Below, piece after piece: positions 7,681 through 16,820 of a stretch of DNA of 64,000 nucleotides. The position numbers and the translations under genes are program-made. The stretch lies in the NCBI GenBank assembly GCA_022827905.1, contig JAJEIQ010000061.1, positions 20,788 through 84,787 on the forward strand, written 5' to 3'. Each line of letters starts with the position of its first letter. Positions within the stretch are counted from its first letter, which is position 1. The notes under the pieces are model-generated. The model saw nothing but the letters and a program-made list of their open reading frames with translations, did no database searches and had not been told where the DNA came from. The stretch comes from Pseudomonadales bacterium. Lineage in GTDB: Bacteria > Pseudomonadota > Gammaproteobacteria > Pseudomonadales > Azotimanducaceae.

Positions 7681-8492
7681 CGCGCATCGGCGCCTAGGGC
7701 GGACGGTGCTTCGACCGTGGTGTCACCACTCGCCACGGCGTCGGGCGTCCATCGGGCGGGGTCGTGATGGGCGGCCAACTCGGAGCGGCTGACCCAGCCT
7801 GTGACCATGGAGCGCAGGTAGAACTGCTTTTCCGGGCGGGCGGTGAAGTACAGGTGCAGGGCGGCGAAGCCGATCAGGGCCAGGGTGGAGAGGCCGTGGA
7901 GCAGGAACATCCAGCCCAGCGCCGCTTCGCTTAGGAAGTTGCTCCGCGCCCACCAAGGGGTGTCGATCTGCGCCAGCAGGGCGATCCCGGTGCCTACGGC
8001 GATCAGCACCAGCACCGCCATGGCCATGTGCATGCCCTTCTGCGCCAGCGAGTATTTGCCGGGCAGGGGCACCGCCGAACCGCCGGTGAGTTCCGCCAGA
8101 TCGCTGGGTTTGATCCAGACAGAGGCCAGATCCTTCCAGAACAGGGAGCGGACGATGTGGAAGACGATCGCCGCGGTCAGCACGATGCCGGCCACCCAAT
8201 GGATGGTCAGCCAAGGAAACTTCACGCCGACAATGGGCAGCACGCCGGTGGCCAGCAGTACGAAGAAGGAGGCGGCGGTGATCCAGTGAAACCAACGGTC
8301 CAGGGCGGCATGGCGGCTGAGCCGCTCGCCGTCCGGTGACGGACGCGGCCCGGATTTGCGCGCCAGCATGACGGCTGCGTGAACCATGATGAGGATGAAG
8401 CTGGCGGCGATGACCAGCCACAAAAGATCCCAGGAGACCCCCAGGAGCACTTCGCGGCCCCAGACATCCTCGCGGTAGCGGACAATCTCCAC
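7677..8492 (-). CDS. Membrane cytochrome b, formate dehydrogenase gamma/b561-like
   Basis: Integral membrane dihaem cytochrome b that would pass electrons from the exported molybdenum enzyme to the quinone pool. The 271-residue product has about five membrane helices and histidines in haem-ligand positions (IMVHAAVML, DRWFHWITAA, LTIHWVAGIV, IVFHIVRSLF, QKGMHMAMAVL, ALHLYFTARPEKQFYLRSM). This matches the gamma subunit of respiratory formate dehydrogenase and Ni-hydrogenase cytochrome b. The start overlaps the stop of the FAD-subunit gene by 1 bp, tying it to the same mRNA. The substrate link is inferred from the operon. The family call is good; the exact subfamily is less sure. Confidence 0.85.
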   Translation of the reverse strand: MEIVRYREDVWGREVLLGVSWDLLWLVIAASFILIMVHAAVMLARKSGPRPSPDGERLSRHAALDRWFHWITAASFFVLLATGVLPIVGVKFPWLTIHWVAGIVLTAAIVFHIVRSLFWKDLASVWIKPSDLAELTGGSAVPLPGKYSLAQKGMHMAMAVLVLIAVGTGIALLAQIDTPWWARSNFLSEAALGWMFLLHGLSTLALIGFAALHLYFTARPEKQFYLRSMVTGWVSRSELAAHHDPARWTPDAVASGDTTVEAPSALGADAR

Positions 8493-9487
8493 TAGGCTTT
8501 CCCGCGCAGCGCCCGGCGCACGAGGTTCTCCATCAGCGGCGCCTTGAACTGGTTGTGGTTGAGGGGCTCAGCGCCGCGGCTGGCCAAGCGCGCCGCCTGC
8601 TCGCCGGTGCTTTCGGAGCGGGGCTTGCCAACCACGGCTTGTTCGACCGCGGGCAGCCGGTAGGGCACGCAGGCGACCCCGCCGCAGACGAAGCGGGCGC
8701 TTTCAATGCGGCCGTCCCGCATGCGCAGGGCAGCGGCGATGCTGACCAGCGCAAAGTCCCAGACGTTGCGGTCGGCAACCTTCTCGAAGTGGAAGTCGGC
8801 GTTCGCCCAGTGGTCGGGCAGGCGCACCGAGGCCAATACCTCGTCGTCCGCCAAGGCCGTCATGTTGACGATGTCCACGTCCGGGCCGACGAAGAAGTCG
8901 TCCACCGGGACTTCCCGGCTACCGCGCCGGCTGGTGACGATCATTGTCGCCTCCAATGCACTGAGGGCGGTGGCGGTGTCCGATGGGGAGACGGCCACGC
9001 AACGGCTGGCGCCGAACAGGGCGTGCTCCCGGTTCATGCCCGCCGGACTGTCCGCGTAGCAGATGTTGCCCCCGGCCCGATAGCAGGAAAGCCCGCGCCG
9101 GTAGTACCAGCAGCGGGTGTCCTGGCAGAGATTGCCGCCCAAGGTGCCCATGTTGCGGATTTGCGGGCTGGCAACCACTGCCGCTGCCTCCCGCAGCAGC
9201 GAGTAGCGTTCGCCGATCAGCGGGTGGCGGGTGATTTCGGTGAGGGTGGTGAGCGCCCCGATCTCGACGCCGCCGGGGATTTCGCGGATGCCCTTGAGCG
9301 CATCGATGCCCTTGAGGTCGATCATCGCTTCGGTGGTCTTGGCGCGGTCCTTGAGCCAGCCGTAGGTGTCCTGACCGCCTGCCAACAGCCAAGCCTTGCC
9401 CTTCAGCCGCGCCGCCAGTTCGGTGGCATCCTCCACCGTGGCGGGTTGATAGAGTTCGATGTCCGGCATCACGTCGTAGGCTGACAC
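8492..9487 (-). CDS. paoB: Molybdenum aldehyde oxidoreductase, FAD-binding subunit (PaoB-like)
   Basis: Medium subunit of a xanthine-dehydrogenase-family enzyme; it carries FAD. The 331 residues show the FAD-site motifs LLAGGQDTYGWLK and IRNMGTLGGNLCQDTRC, and a C-terminal CO-dehydrogenase flavoprotein domain. After the GGN motif lies an insertion of about 40 residues with cysteines in NLC, TRC, LSC, NIC and SRC. This is the position where E. coli PaoB and 4-hydroxybenzoyl-CoA reductase beta hold an extra [4Fe-4S] cluster. Gene order here is small-large-FAD, whereas E. coli paoABC is small-FAD-large. The symbol rests on this cysteine loop and the Tat-bearing small subunit. Confidence 0.85.
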   Translation of the reverse strand: MSAYDVMPDIELYQPATVEDATELAARLKGKAWLLAGGQDTYGWLKDRAKTTEAMIDLKGIDALKGIREIPGGVEIGALTTLTEITRHPLIGERYSLLREAAAVVASPQIRNMGTLGGNLCQDTRCWYYRRGLSCYRAGGNICYADSPAGMNREHALFGASRCVAVSPSDTATALSALEATMIVTSRRGSREVPVDDFFVGPDVDIVNMTALADDEVLASVRLPDHWANADFHFEKVADRNVWDFALVSIAAALRMRDGRIESARFVCGGVACVPYRLPAVEQAVVGKPRSESTGEQAARLASRGAEPLNHNQFKAPLMENLVRRALRGKA

Positions 9488-9502
9488 GGCTCCGTCCCCC
9501 GA

Positions 9503-11908
9503 TCAGAATGTGTTGATGGCGAGCGGCCCTGAGGTCGGCGGCAGCCCGGCGATGTGGCTCAGGATGACGTCCGGCGTGACCGGGGTGCGATTGAACAGGT
9601 GTCCGCCCAAGGCGTCGGACAGGGCGCACATCACGGCGGCAACGGCGCAGCCCATGGCCGGCTCGCCGATGCCCCGCGCGCCGACCGGGTTGTCCGGGTC
9701 GGGGATGTCTGCGGCAGCCCAGTCCATATTGCTCGGTACGTCGAGATAGGTGGGCGGTTTGCATTGGTAGAAGCCGACATTGGCGGGCAGGCCGTTTTGC
9801 GGGTCGTACACGTGGCGCTCGGTGGTGGCCATGCCGAACCCCCAGACGCCGCCGCCGCGCAGTTGATTGGCCAGCCCCAACGGATGCACCACGGTGCCGC
9901 ACTCGCCCACCGCCAAGTAGTCGATGATTTCGTGCTTGCCGGTTTCGACGTCCAGTTCGATCTCGACGAAGCCGATGGCGAAGCCGGGAACCGTGCCGCG
10001 CATAGGCAGGCTGTCCTTGGCGACGCCGACTAGGCCAGTTCCGGCGATGCCCGCCACCGCCCGCTTGGTGACGTCGTGAATGTCTTCAGGGACTTCGTCC
10101 CCGCTGTATTTTCCGCCCATCTCGATGGCCTTGGCCGCCGCCTCGCCATAGGACAGGGCGCGGGAGGCGCGGTTGCGGTGGAACACCCGCTGGCCGTCGA
10201 TGTCGTAATCCCCGGCTTGGCCGCCAAGCGCCGCCGCGGCGACCTCCTTGAGTTTGGCCACGGCGTCCAAGGCAGCGACGTGATTGGCCCGGGTGTGGGT
10301 GAAGATGGTCACGCTGCCGGCTTGGTAGCTGCTCCAAGGCAGATGGGCGGCGGAGCGGCCATGCACGATCTCGCATTGGCTCCAATCGCACTTCAAGGCC
10401 TCAGCCGCCGCCCGGGTGGTGGAGGCGTAGGAGTAGGTGCCGAGGTTGCCGACGCCGCTGTGCAGGTGGATCTTGCCGTCGGGCGTGATGCGCACTAGGC
10501 CGTCAAATCCTGAGGTGCCGGCTGCATGGTAGCCTTGGCCGATGCCGATGCCGGTAACCTTGCTGCCCTTGCGGCGGCCGCTGCGCTTGGCCTTTTCCGC
10601 CCAGTTCCAGCGCTTGGCGCCCAGATCCAGGGCCTCGGCCATGTGGGCGCTGGTCACCGGACCCTGGTCGGCGTTCAGTTTGGCGTTCGAGTCCGGCGCG
10701 TTGATGCGGCGGATGGCCACCCGGTCGAGCCCCAACTCCTGGGCGGCCTTGTCCATCATCGGCTCGAAAATGGCGGCGATCTGGTTCTGCCCGGGCCCGC
10801 GCTGGGCGCCCCGGGGCGTGGTGTTGGTGAGCACTGGCACCGAGCGCAGGCGCAGCGCCTCGGGTTGGTAGAGGATGCTGACCGCGCCGCCGGCGGAGGA
10901 GGCGTCGCCGCCAGCGCGCTTCGGCCCCAAGTCCTGAACGATGTAGAGGTCCACGGCGGAAACCCGGCCGTCGGCGGCGAAGCCCGCCTTGATCCAGCCT
11001 TGGAAGCCGACCCGGGCCGAGCCGATGTAGTACTCCTCCTCGCGGGTGATGCGCAGCATGACCGGACGGCCAAGCTTCTTGGCGAAGTGCGCGGGCAGGG
11101 CCATGATGGGGTAGGGGAAGATCTTGGAGCCGAAGCCGCCGCCGCAGTACTCACTGACGTAAACCAGGTTCTCCGGGGCAACGCCAACCATGGGCGCCAG
11201 AAACGGAATGATGAAGCTTTGGCTCTGGGTGGACCCGTACACGAAGCACTTGCCGTTCTCCCAGTAGCTCATCACCGAGCGTGGCTCCATGGACATGTGC
11301 GCGTAGCCGGTGGTGACGAAGCTCTCCGTGAGGATCACGGCGGCGTTGTCGAAGCTCGCCTCAAGATCGCCGTACTGCCACTCGATGGGCGCTTCGGCGG
11401 AGGGCTGGCCGCCAGCCAGGAAGCGCTCCACCTCGTCCTGGCGCCAATGCAGCTCGCCGACCTGGGGTGGGCTGCCGGCGTAGATGTTGCCTTCTTCGCG
11501 GGCGTTGGGACCGGCCGGCCGCAAGCTGTCGGTTGGGTTGACGGTGAAGGGCAGGGGTTCGAGTTCGATGTCAATGCGGCTGATGGCGTCCTCCGCGGTC
11601 TTCTCGTCCACCGCCGCCACCGCCAGAATCGGATCGCCGATGAACACCGGCTCGTTGGTCAGGATGCCGCCATTGGGTGCTTCCACCGGCGGCAGGTTGT
11701 CGGCGGTGAGCACCCCGAAGACGCCGTCCATGGCCAGCGCTGCCTTAAGGTCGAGCTTCTTCACCCGGGCGTGGGGCATGGGGCTGACCAACAGGCGCGC
11801 GTAGCACATGCCGTCAGCGGTGAAGTCCTCCGCGTACTTGGCCTTGCCGGTGACCTTGCCGAAGATGTCCGGCGGCGTGAAGTCCTTGCCGATGTGTTGG
11901 TAGGTCAT
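9503..11908 (-). CDS. paoC: Molybdenum aldehyde oxidoreductase, molybdopterin-binding large subunit (PaoC-like)
   Basis: Catalytic subunit of a xanthine-dehydrogenase-family hydroxylase; oxidises aldehydes or N-heterocycles at a molybdenum cofactor. Start ATG 11908 overlaps the small-subunit stop (ATGA), giving 801 residues. The frame is open farther upstream, but that extension is antisense-like arginine-rich junk. N-terminal domain begins GKDFTPPDIFGKVTGKAKYAEDF; molybdopterin motifs include EYCGGGFGSK, RGAQRGPGQNQ and the catalytic Glu in GARGIGEPAMG near the C terminus. There is no signal peptide, as expected if it is carried through the Tat system by the small subunit. Substrate cannot be read from the sequence. 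Confidence 0.88.
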   Translation of the reverse strand: MTYQHIGKDFTPPDIFGKVTGKAKYAEDFTADGMCYARLLVSPMPHARVKKLDLKAALAMDGVFGVLTADNLPPVEAPNGGILTNEPVFIGDPILAVAAVDEKTAEDAISRIDIELEPLPFTVNPTDSLRPAGPNAREEGNIYAGSPPQVGELHWRQDEVERFLAGGQPSAEAPIEWQYGDLEASFDNAAVILTESFVTTGYAHMSMEPRSVMSYWENGKCFVYGSTQSQSFIIPFLAPMVGVAPENLVYVSEYCGGGFGSKIFPYPIMALPAHFAKKLGRPVMLRITREEEYYIGSARVGFQGWIKAGFAADGRVSAVDLYIVQDLGPKRAGGDASSAGGAVSILYQPEALRLRSVPVLTNTTPRGAQRGPGQNQIAAIFEPMMDKAAQELGLDRVAIRRINAPDSNAKLNADQGPVTSAHMAEALDLGAKRWNWAEKAKRSGRRKGSKVTGIGIGQGYHAAGTSGFDGLVRITPDGKIHLHSGVGNLGTYSYASTTRAAAEALKCDWSQCEIVHGRSAAHLPWSSYQAGSVTIFTHTRANHVAALDAVAKLKEVAAAALGGQAGDYDIDGQRVFHRNRASRALSYGEAAAKAIEMGGKYSGDEVPEDIHDVTKRAVAGIAGTGLVGVAKDSLPMRGTVPGFAIGFVEIELDVETGKHEIIDYLAVGECGTVVHPLGLANQLRGGGVWGFGMATTERHVYDPQNGLPANVGFYQCKPPTYLDVPSNMDWAAADIPDPDNPVGARGIGEPAMGCAVAAVMCALSDALGGHLFNRTPVTPDVILSHIAGLPPTSGPLAINTF

Positions 11909-12492
11909 GTAGCTTGTCCCGAGGCGCGCATCACCGCGTTGAGGTAGTGGTCGTAGGCGCCGCAGCGGCACAGGTTGCCGGACAAGCTGTGGCGCGCCTG
12001 CTCGCGGGTGGGCTTCGGATTGACCCGCAGCAGGCCCACGGTGGCCATGATCTGCCCTGGCGTGCAGAAGCCGCACTGGGGCGCGAGCTCATCGACAAAG
12101 GCCTGCTGCACGGGATGCAGGGTGCCGTCCGCCTGTTGCAAGCCCTCCACTGTGAGCACCGTCTTGCCGCGGGCATTGTGGGTGAGCATGGAGCAGGCGT
12201 AGTGGGGCACGTCGTCAATGAGCACCGTGCAGGCGCCGCACTCGCCTCGGTTGCAGCCGAGCTTGGTGCCGGTCAGGCCGAGCTTGTAACGCAGGGTGTG
12301 GGCCAAGGTCTCTTGCGGCAGCACATCCACCCGCCGGGTGCGGCCATTGATGTTGAGGGACAGCAAGCGGTCCACCGCTTCGGCGGGCCGGGCGCCGCCA
12401 GCCGCGGCATTGCCGTGGCCAATGGTGCCGGCGGCGATGCCGGAGGCGATCACGCCCTTGATGAACCGGCGCCGATTCAGCTTGACGTTCAT
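11905..12492 (-). CDS. paoA: Molybdenum aldehyde oxidoreductase, Tat-exported 2Fe-2S subunit (PaoA-like)
   Basis: Small subunit with two [2Fe-2S] clusters that moves electrons from molybdenum to FAD. The 195 residues open with a twin-arginine signal (RRRFIKG followed by a hydrophobic Ala/Gly stretch ending HGNAAAG). The plant-type cluster is in GCNRGECGACTVLIDD and the second in CGFCTPGQ ... LCRCGAY. A Tat signal on this subunit places the whole complex in the periplasm, as in E. coli PaoABC. It is the first gene of a five-gene minus-strand operon; about 75 bp separate it from czcA, which is read in the same direction. Confidence 0.9.
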   Translation of the reverse strand: MNVKLNRRRFIKGVIASGIAAGTIGHGNAAAGGARPAEAVDRLLSLNINGRTRRVDVLPQETLAHTLRYKLGLTGTKLGCNRGECGACTVLIDDVPHYACSMLTHNARGKTVLTVEGLQQADGTLHPVQQAFVDELAPQCGFCTPGQIMATVGLLRVNPKPTREQARHSLSGNLCRCGAYDHYLNAVMRASGQAT

Positions 12493-12567
12493 CCTTTCCC
12501 CGCTGAACTACTCAGTTGAGCATAGCACCGGTGGGGAGGGGCGCAAGCAGACCCCAAGCGCTTCCCA

Positions 12568-15500
12568 TTATCTCTTCTCTTCGAGCCACTCGTACATCAC
12601 GGGGAGCAAAACGAGCGTAAGCAGCGTCGATGTCACCAGCCCGCCAACCACCACGCCCGCCAACGGTCGCTGGGTTTCGGCCCCGACGCCGGTCGAGAGA
12701 AGCATCGGCACTAGGCCAAGGATGGCGACACTGGCCGTCATCAGCACGGGCCGCAGGCGGAGTTCCGCGCCGCGCCGCACTGCCTCTCGCACACTGGCGC
12801 CTTCGGCCCGTAGCTGGTTGACGAAGCTGACCAGCACGATGCCGTTCAGCATGGCCACTCCGAAGACGGCAATGAGACCGATGGCCGATGGCACCGACAC
12901 GTGCTGTCCGCCGATGAGCAGCGCGGCAATGCCGCCGATGGCGGCGAAGGGCACATTGGCAATGATCAAAGCCGCGTACCGGGCGGAATTGAACGCGGTG
13001 TACAACAGCACGAAGATGAGGAAGACGGTCAGTGGCACGATCACCGCCAGCCGTTGCAAGGCGCGTTGCTGGTTCTCGAAGGCGCCGCCCCACTCGATGG
13101 AGTAACCCGGCGGCAAATCGACGCTCGAAGCGATTGCCGCATCGGCTTCCCTTACGAAGCTGTCGACGTCTCGTCCGCGCACGTCCATCTGAATGACCGC
13201 GTAGCGGCTCAGGCGCTCGCGGCGCACGAAGGAGTAGCCCTCGGCGACGGTCACCTCCGCCACCGCTGATAGGGGCACGATGGCGCCGTCCGATGCCCGT
13301 AGCGGGATGCGTCTGATCGCCTCCACGGACGCCTTTGACGCGTCATCGAGCCGCACCGTGATGTCGAAGCGCCGGACGCCATCAAGCAGCGCCGACACCG
13401 GTTCGTTGCCGATTCCGGTGCGCACCACCTCGAGGACCTCATCAGCGTTCATCCCGTACCGGGCGAGCCGGTCGCGGCGCACTTCGATGCGAATCTGAGG
13501 CTTGCCGAGATTGGCTTCGAGCGACAGGTCGGCAACGCCTTCCACTTCGGCCACCACGTCTTTGATTGCCGTGCTCAGCCGGTCGAGTTCGGCGAGGTCC
13601 TCGCCGTAGATCTTGACGGCCAGCGTCGCACGTACGCCGGAGATCAGCTCCTCCACGCGCATCTGGATGGGCTGGGTGAACGCGACCACGGTGGTTGGCG
13701 CCACGCGTTCAATCTCCTCGCGCATGGCTTCGGCCAGGCTTGCGTAGTCGTGCTCGGACGGCCACTCGTCGCGCGGGCGCAGCGCCGTGTACACCTCCAT
13801 GTAGTTCACGTCCACGGTCTCGCCCTTTTCCGCCCGCCCGATCATCGCGACCGTTGACTCGACCTCCGCAAAGCTGCCCAGTGCGTTCTCGATCTCGATC
13901 GACACCGCGATCGACTGGTCCAACGAGGTCGACGGGATGCCGGTGACCCGCCACATGATGTCGCCCTCTTGGAGCGTTGGCATGAACTCCCGGCCAAGGA
14001 AGGGGAACATCGCCAATGCGGCGACCAGTAAGGCCAGCGCGCCGCCCACCACCCTGCGCCGGTTGGCCAGCGACCAGGCCAGCAGCGGCAGATAGGCAGC
14101 CTTCGCCATCCGTAACAGCCAAGTGTCCCGTTCCTCCTTCGGCTTTACGAGGGCGGCGGAGAGCACCGGAATCAACGTTAGAGCGAGTAGCAGCGAACCC
14201 GCCATCGCGAAGGCTATGTTCAACGCCATCGGCTTGAACAGCTTGCCTTCAAGGCCCTCCAAGGTGAACAGCGGGATAAAGACCACAACGATGATGCCGA
14301 TGGCGAACGCGACCGGATTGGCCACCTCCCGGCCAGCGTCGAGCACCGCCGCGGCACGGTCCACCACCCCGCCACCGGAGCGCCGCTCCGCCATGGTACG
14401 GAAGGCGTTCTCCACCATCACCACCGCGCCGTCCACCATCATGCCGATGCCGACTGCCAACCCGGCGAGGGACATCAGGTTGGCCGAAAGGCCAGCTTGG
14501 CCCATGCAAATGAATGCGATCAGCATCGCCATCGGCAGTGCGGAGATCACCACCGCGGCGCAGCGCAGGTCGCCCAGGAACAGGAACAGCACCAAGGCGA
14601 CCAGCACGGAACCCTCGACGAGCGCCCGGATGGCGGTCGAAGTGGCCTCGTCCACCAGTCGCGAGCGGTCGTACACCGGGCGGAGCACCACGCCTTCGGG
14701 CAGCGCATGCTCAAGCGCATCGACCCGTTCGCGCACGGCCTTCACGACGCCGGCGGCGTTCTCGCCGGTGCGTGACAGCGCCATCCCCAAGACCACCTCG
14801 CGGCCATCGCGGGTCACGGCGCCAAAGCGCGCTGCGCCGCCTTCGGCGATGTCGGCCACGTCGCGCAGAAACACCGGCGCGCCGTCCAGCACCTTCACCA
14901 CGATCCCACCGAGGTCGTAGCCGTTGCGCACCAGACCCATGCCGCGCACGAGGTACTGCTCGGCGCCAAGATCCACGAACTGCCCGCCGACCTGACGGTT
15001 GTTCAGGGTAACCGCGCTGACCACGTCGGAGAAGCTTAAGTCGTAGGCGATCATCCGCATGGGATCGACCACCACTTGGAGTTGACGCTCGTGCCCGCCC
15101 CAAGACATCACGTCGTCCACGCCTTGGGCTGTTCGCAGCGTCAGCCGGACGGTCCAGTCGTGCAGCGTGCGCAGGTCCATGTCCGTCACGGCGTCCGCAA
15201 GCGCCTCGTCGGCGCGTTCCAGCGTGTACCAGAAAACCTGTCCGAGCCCGGAGGAATTCGGACCCATCTCCGGTGTGCCGTAGCCCTCGGGCAGCCGCTC
15301 GCCAACCTCCTGCAGCCGCTCCATGACGAGCCGCCGGGCGAAGTAAATGTCCATGTCGTCCTCGAAGTACACGGCGACATAGGACAGGCCGAACAAGCTC
15401 ACCGACCGAATCTGGCTCACGCCAGGCAACCCGGCCAGCCCCGACTCCACCGGGAAGGTCAGCAACTGCTCCACGTCCTCGGCCGCGAGCCCCGGGGATT

Positions 15501-15654
15501 CCGTGTAAACGTTGACCTGGACCGGCGTGACGTCTGGGAAGGCGTCGATAGGCACCGTCCGCACCGCGCGCCAGCCGACGAAGGCCACGCCTGCCGAGGC
15601 GATGAGCACCAGCAACCGGTAGCGCAACGACAGTTCGACCAGTCCGCCAAGCAC
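12568..15654 (-). CDS. czcA: Heavy-metal efflux RND transporter, CzcA/CusA family
   Basis: Proton-driven inner-membrane pump of a tripartite system that exports divalent metal ions. The 1028-residue length and motif order fit the heavy-metal RND branch: N-terminal PIDAFPDVTPVQVNVYTESPG, FEDDMDIYFARRLVMERLQE (CzcA signature), the TM4 proton-relay region AVGIGMMVDGAVVMVENAF, and the second half with QPIQMRVEELISGVRA. Twelve membrane helices can be placed in the usual 1+5 pattern, twice. It is the last gene of the long metal operon, following czcB with a 41-bp gap. Metal specificity (Zn/Co/Cd versus Cu/Ag) cannot be decided from motifs alone; the neighbours favour zinc. Confidence 0.93.
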   Translation of the reverse strand: MLGGLVELSLRYRLLVLIASAGVAFVGWRAVRTVPIDAFPDVTPVQVNVYTESPGLAAEDVEQLLTFPVESGLAGLPGVSQIRSVSLFGLSYVAVYFEDDMDIYFARRLVMERLQEVGERLPEGYGTPEMGPNSSGLGQVFWYTLERADEALADAVTDMDLRTLHDWTVRLTLRTAQGVDDVMSWGGHERQLQVVVDPMRMIAYDLSFSDVVSAVTLNNRQVGGQFVDLGAEQYLVRGMGLVRNGYDLGGIVVKVLDGAPVFLRDVADIAEGGAARFGAVTRDGREVVLGMALSRTGENAAGVVKAVRERVDALEHALPEGVVLRPVYDRSRLVDEATSTAIRALVEGSVLVALVLFLFLGDLRCAAVVISALPMAMLIAFICMGQAGLSANLMSLAGLAVGIGMMVDGAVVMVENAFRTMAERRSGGGVVDRAAAVLDAGREVANPVAFAIGIIVVVFIPLFTLEGLEGKLFKPMALNIAFAMAGSLLLALTLIPVLSAALVKPKEERDTWLLRMAKAAYLPLLAWSLANRRRVVGGALALLVAALAMFPFLGREFMPTLQEGDIMWRVTGIPSTSLDQSIAVSIEIENALGSFAEVESTVAMIGRAEKGETVDVNYMEVYTALRPRDEWPSEHDYASLAEAMREEIERVAPTTVVAFTQPIQMRVEELISGVRATLAVKIYGEDLAELDRLSTAIKDVVAEVEGVADLSLEANLGKPQIRIEVRRDRLARYGMNADEVLEVVRTGIGNEPVSALLDGVRRFDITVRLDDASKASVEAIRRIPLRASDGAIVPLSAVAEVTVAEGYSFVRRERLSRYAVIQMDVRGRDVDSFVREADAAIASSVDLPPGYSIEWGGAFENQQRALQRLAVIVPLTVFLIFVLLYTAFNSARYAALIIANVPFAAIGGIAALLIGGQHVSVPSAIGLIAVFGVAMLNGIVLVSFVNQLRAEGASVREAVRRGAELRLRPVLMTASVAILGLVPMLLSTGVGAETQRPLAGVVVGGLVTSTLLTLVLLPVMYEWLEEKR

Positions 15655-15695
15655 GGTGCTACCCTTGCCCCCTGGCCCTACCCAAGACAGCAGGT

Positions 15696-16820
15696 TCAGT
15701 GAGCATGGCCGCTGCCGAGCGAAGACTTGAGCAGCAGGGACTTGAGGTGAAAGACGCCCACCGACGCCACCCTGTCCCCTGCCTCAAGGCCGGCCTGCAC
15801 GACAACTCGATCGCCGAGGCCGCGTCCTGTGGAGATGGGAACCGGGTGGAACTCATCGCCTTCCATCCGAAACACGGTCTGCCGGCCATCCAGCACGGTA
15901 ATCGCGGAAGACGGAATGGCGAGGACCGGTTCAGCCGCTCCCGTTTCGAGTTCAACCTCCACGAACTGACCGGGGTGGAGGGCGTCGTCGGTGTTATCCA
16001 CCTCGATCCGCAGGCCACGGGTGCGGGTGGCCTCGTCGAGCCGATGGTGGCGCTGGACGATCCGGCCGGCAATGCGGCTGCCATTGTCCGTCACGACGAC
16101 TGCCGCATCGTCGCGTTGCACATCCGGGAGCTCGGCGGCGCGGGCTTCAACCCAGACCGTCGATTCGTCAACCACTTCAACCAGCACGCGGCCGGGCTCG
16201 ATCAGCTCGCCAATCACGAAGTCGTCGCTGAACACCGTGCCCGCGCGGGGGGCGAGCAGATCGAATTGTCCCGAGAAGGCGCCGAGACGGTCGGATGCGG
16301 CGAGCTCGCGGGCCTGTGCCTCCGTCAATCCGTAGCCGATCACCTTGGCCATCGCTTGGCGTTGGGCCGTCTCCGCTTCCGCGTATCGGCGTCCGGATAC
16401 GGCTTCGGAACCAAGTGCGCGCACTAGGCGCCATTCGTAAGCGGCCAGCATGAGTTCGCCGGCCGCTTCGGCCATGGCGACGCTGGAGAGGCTGGCCAGC
16501 GGTTGACCCGCCTCGACCGCATCTCCGAGACGAACGTGGCGCGCCTCCACGACGGAAGGAATTTTGGGTGTGACGCGCGCCGAGCGGTAGCCGTTGACGA
16601 TGACCTCTGCCGGCAACCGCGTAGTTGCGCGAACGGCCCGCAGGGCCACCCGCTCGATCTCTATCCCGGCCTCGATCCGCTCGTGCCGGCTCAGCGACAC
16701 AGATCCGGCTTCCTCGTCGCCGTGCTCGTCTCCGGTCTCGCCGTTCGCCGTTGCCCAAACGCCAGCGGCCGTAAAACACGTGATCACAGCCCCTAGGCTC
16801 AGGCGCCTACTCGCCTTCAT
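15696..16820 (-). CDS. czcB: Efflux RND periplasmic adaptor, CzcB-like
   Basis: Membrane-fusion protein connecting the RND pump to the outer-membrane channel. Start ATG 16820 is preferred over the longer frame because a strong ribosome site (GGAGG) sits 8 bp before it; the product is 374 residues. It has a signal peptide, a short His/Glu-rich segment after cleavage (about residues 28-40: GDEHGDEE), a biotinyl-lipoyl domain split by a helical hairpin (VVEARHVRLGDAVEAGQPLA; LLAPRAGTVFSDDFVIGE), and a beta-barrel domain. The C terminus ends in a short Gly-His tail (GSGHAH). It overlaps czcC by about 14 bp. Confidence 0.9.
   Translation of the reverse strand: MKASRRLSLGAVITCFTAAGVWATANGETGDEHGDEEAGSVSLSRHERIEAGIEIERVALRAVRATTRLPAEVIVNGYRSARVTPKIPSVVEARHVRLGDAVEAGQPLASLSSVAMAEAAGELMLAAYEWRLVRALGSEAVSGRRYAEAETAQRQAMAKVIGYGLTEAQARELAASDRLGAFSGQFDLLAPRAGTVFSDDFVIGELIEPGRVLVEVVDESTVWVEARAAELPDVQRDDAAVVVTDNGSRIAGRIVQRHHRLDEATRTRGLRIEVDNTDDALHPGQFVEVELETGAAEPVLAIPSSAITVLDGRQTVFRMEGDEFHPVPISTGRGLGDRVVVQAGLEAGDRVASVGVFHLKSLLLKSSLGSGHAH

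Noticed and set aside
10526..11947. 473-codon plus-strand frame opposite the molybdenum large subunit
   Set aside because: No family motif; high-GC shadow of a well-supported gene on the other strand.
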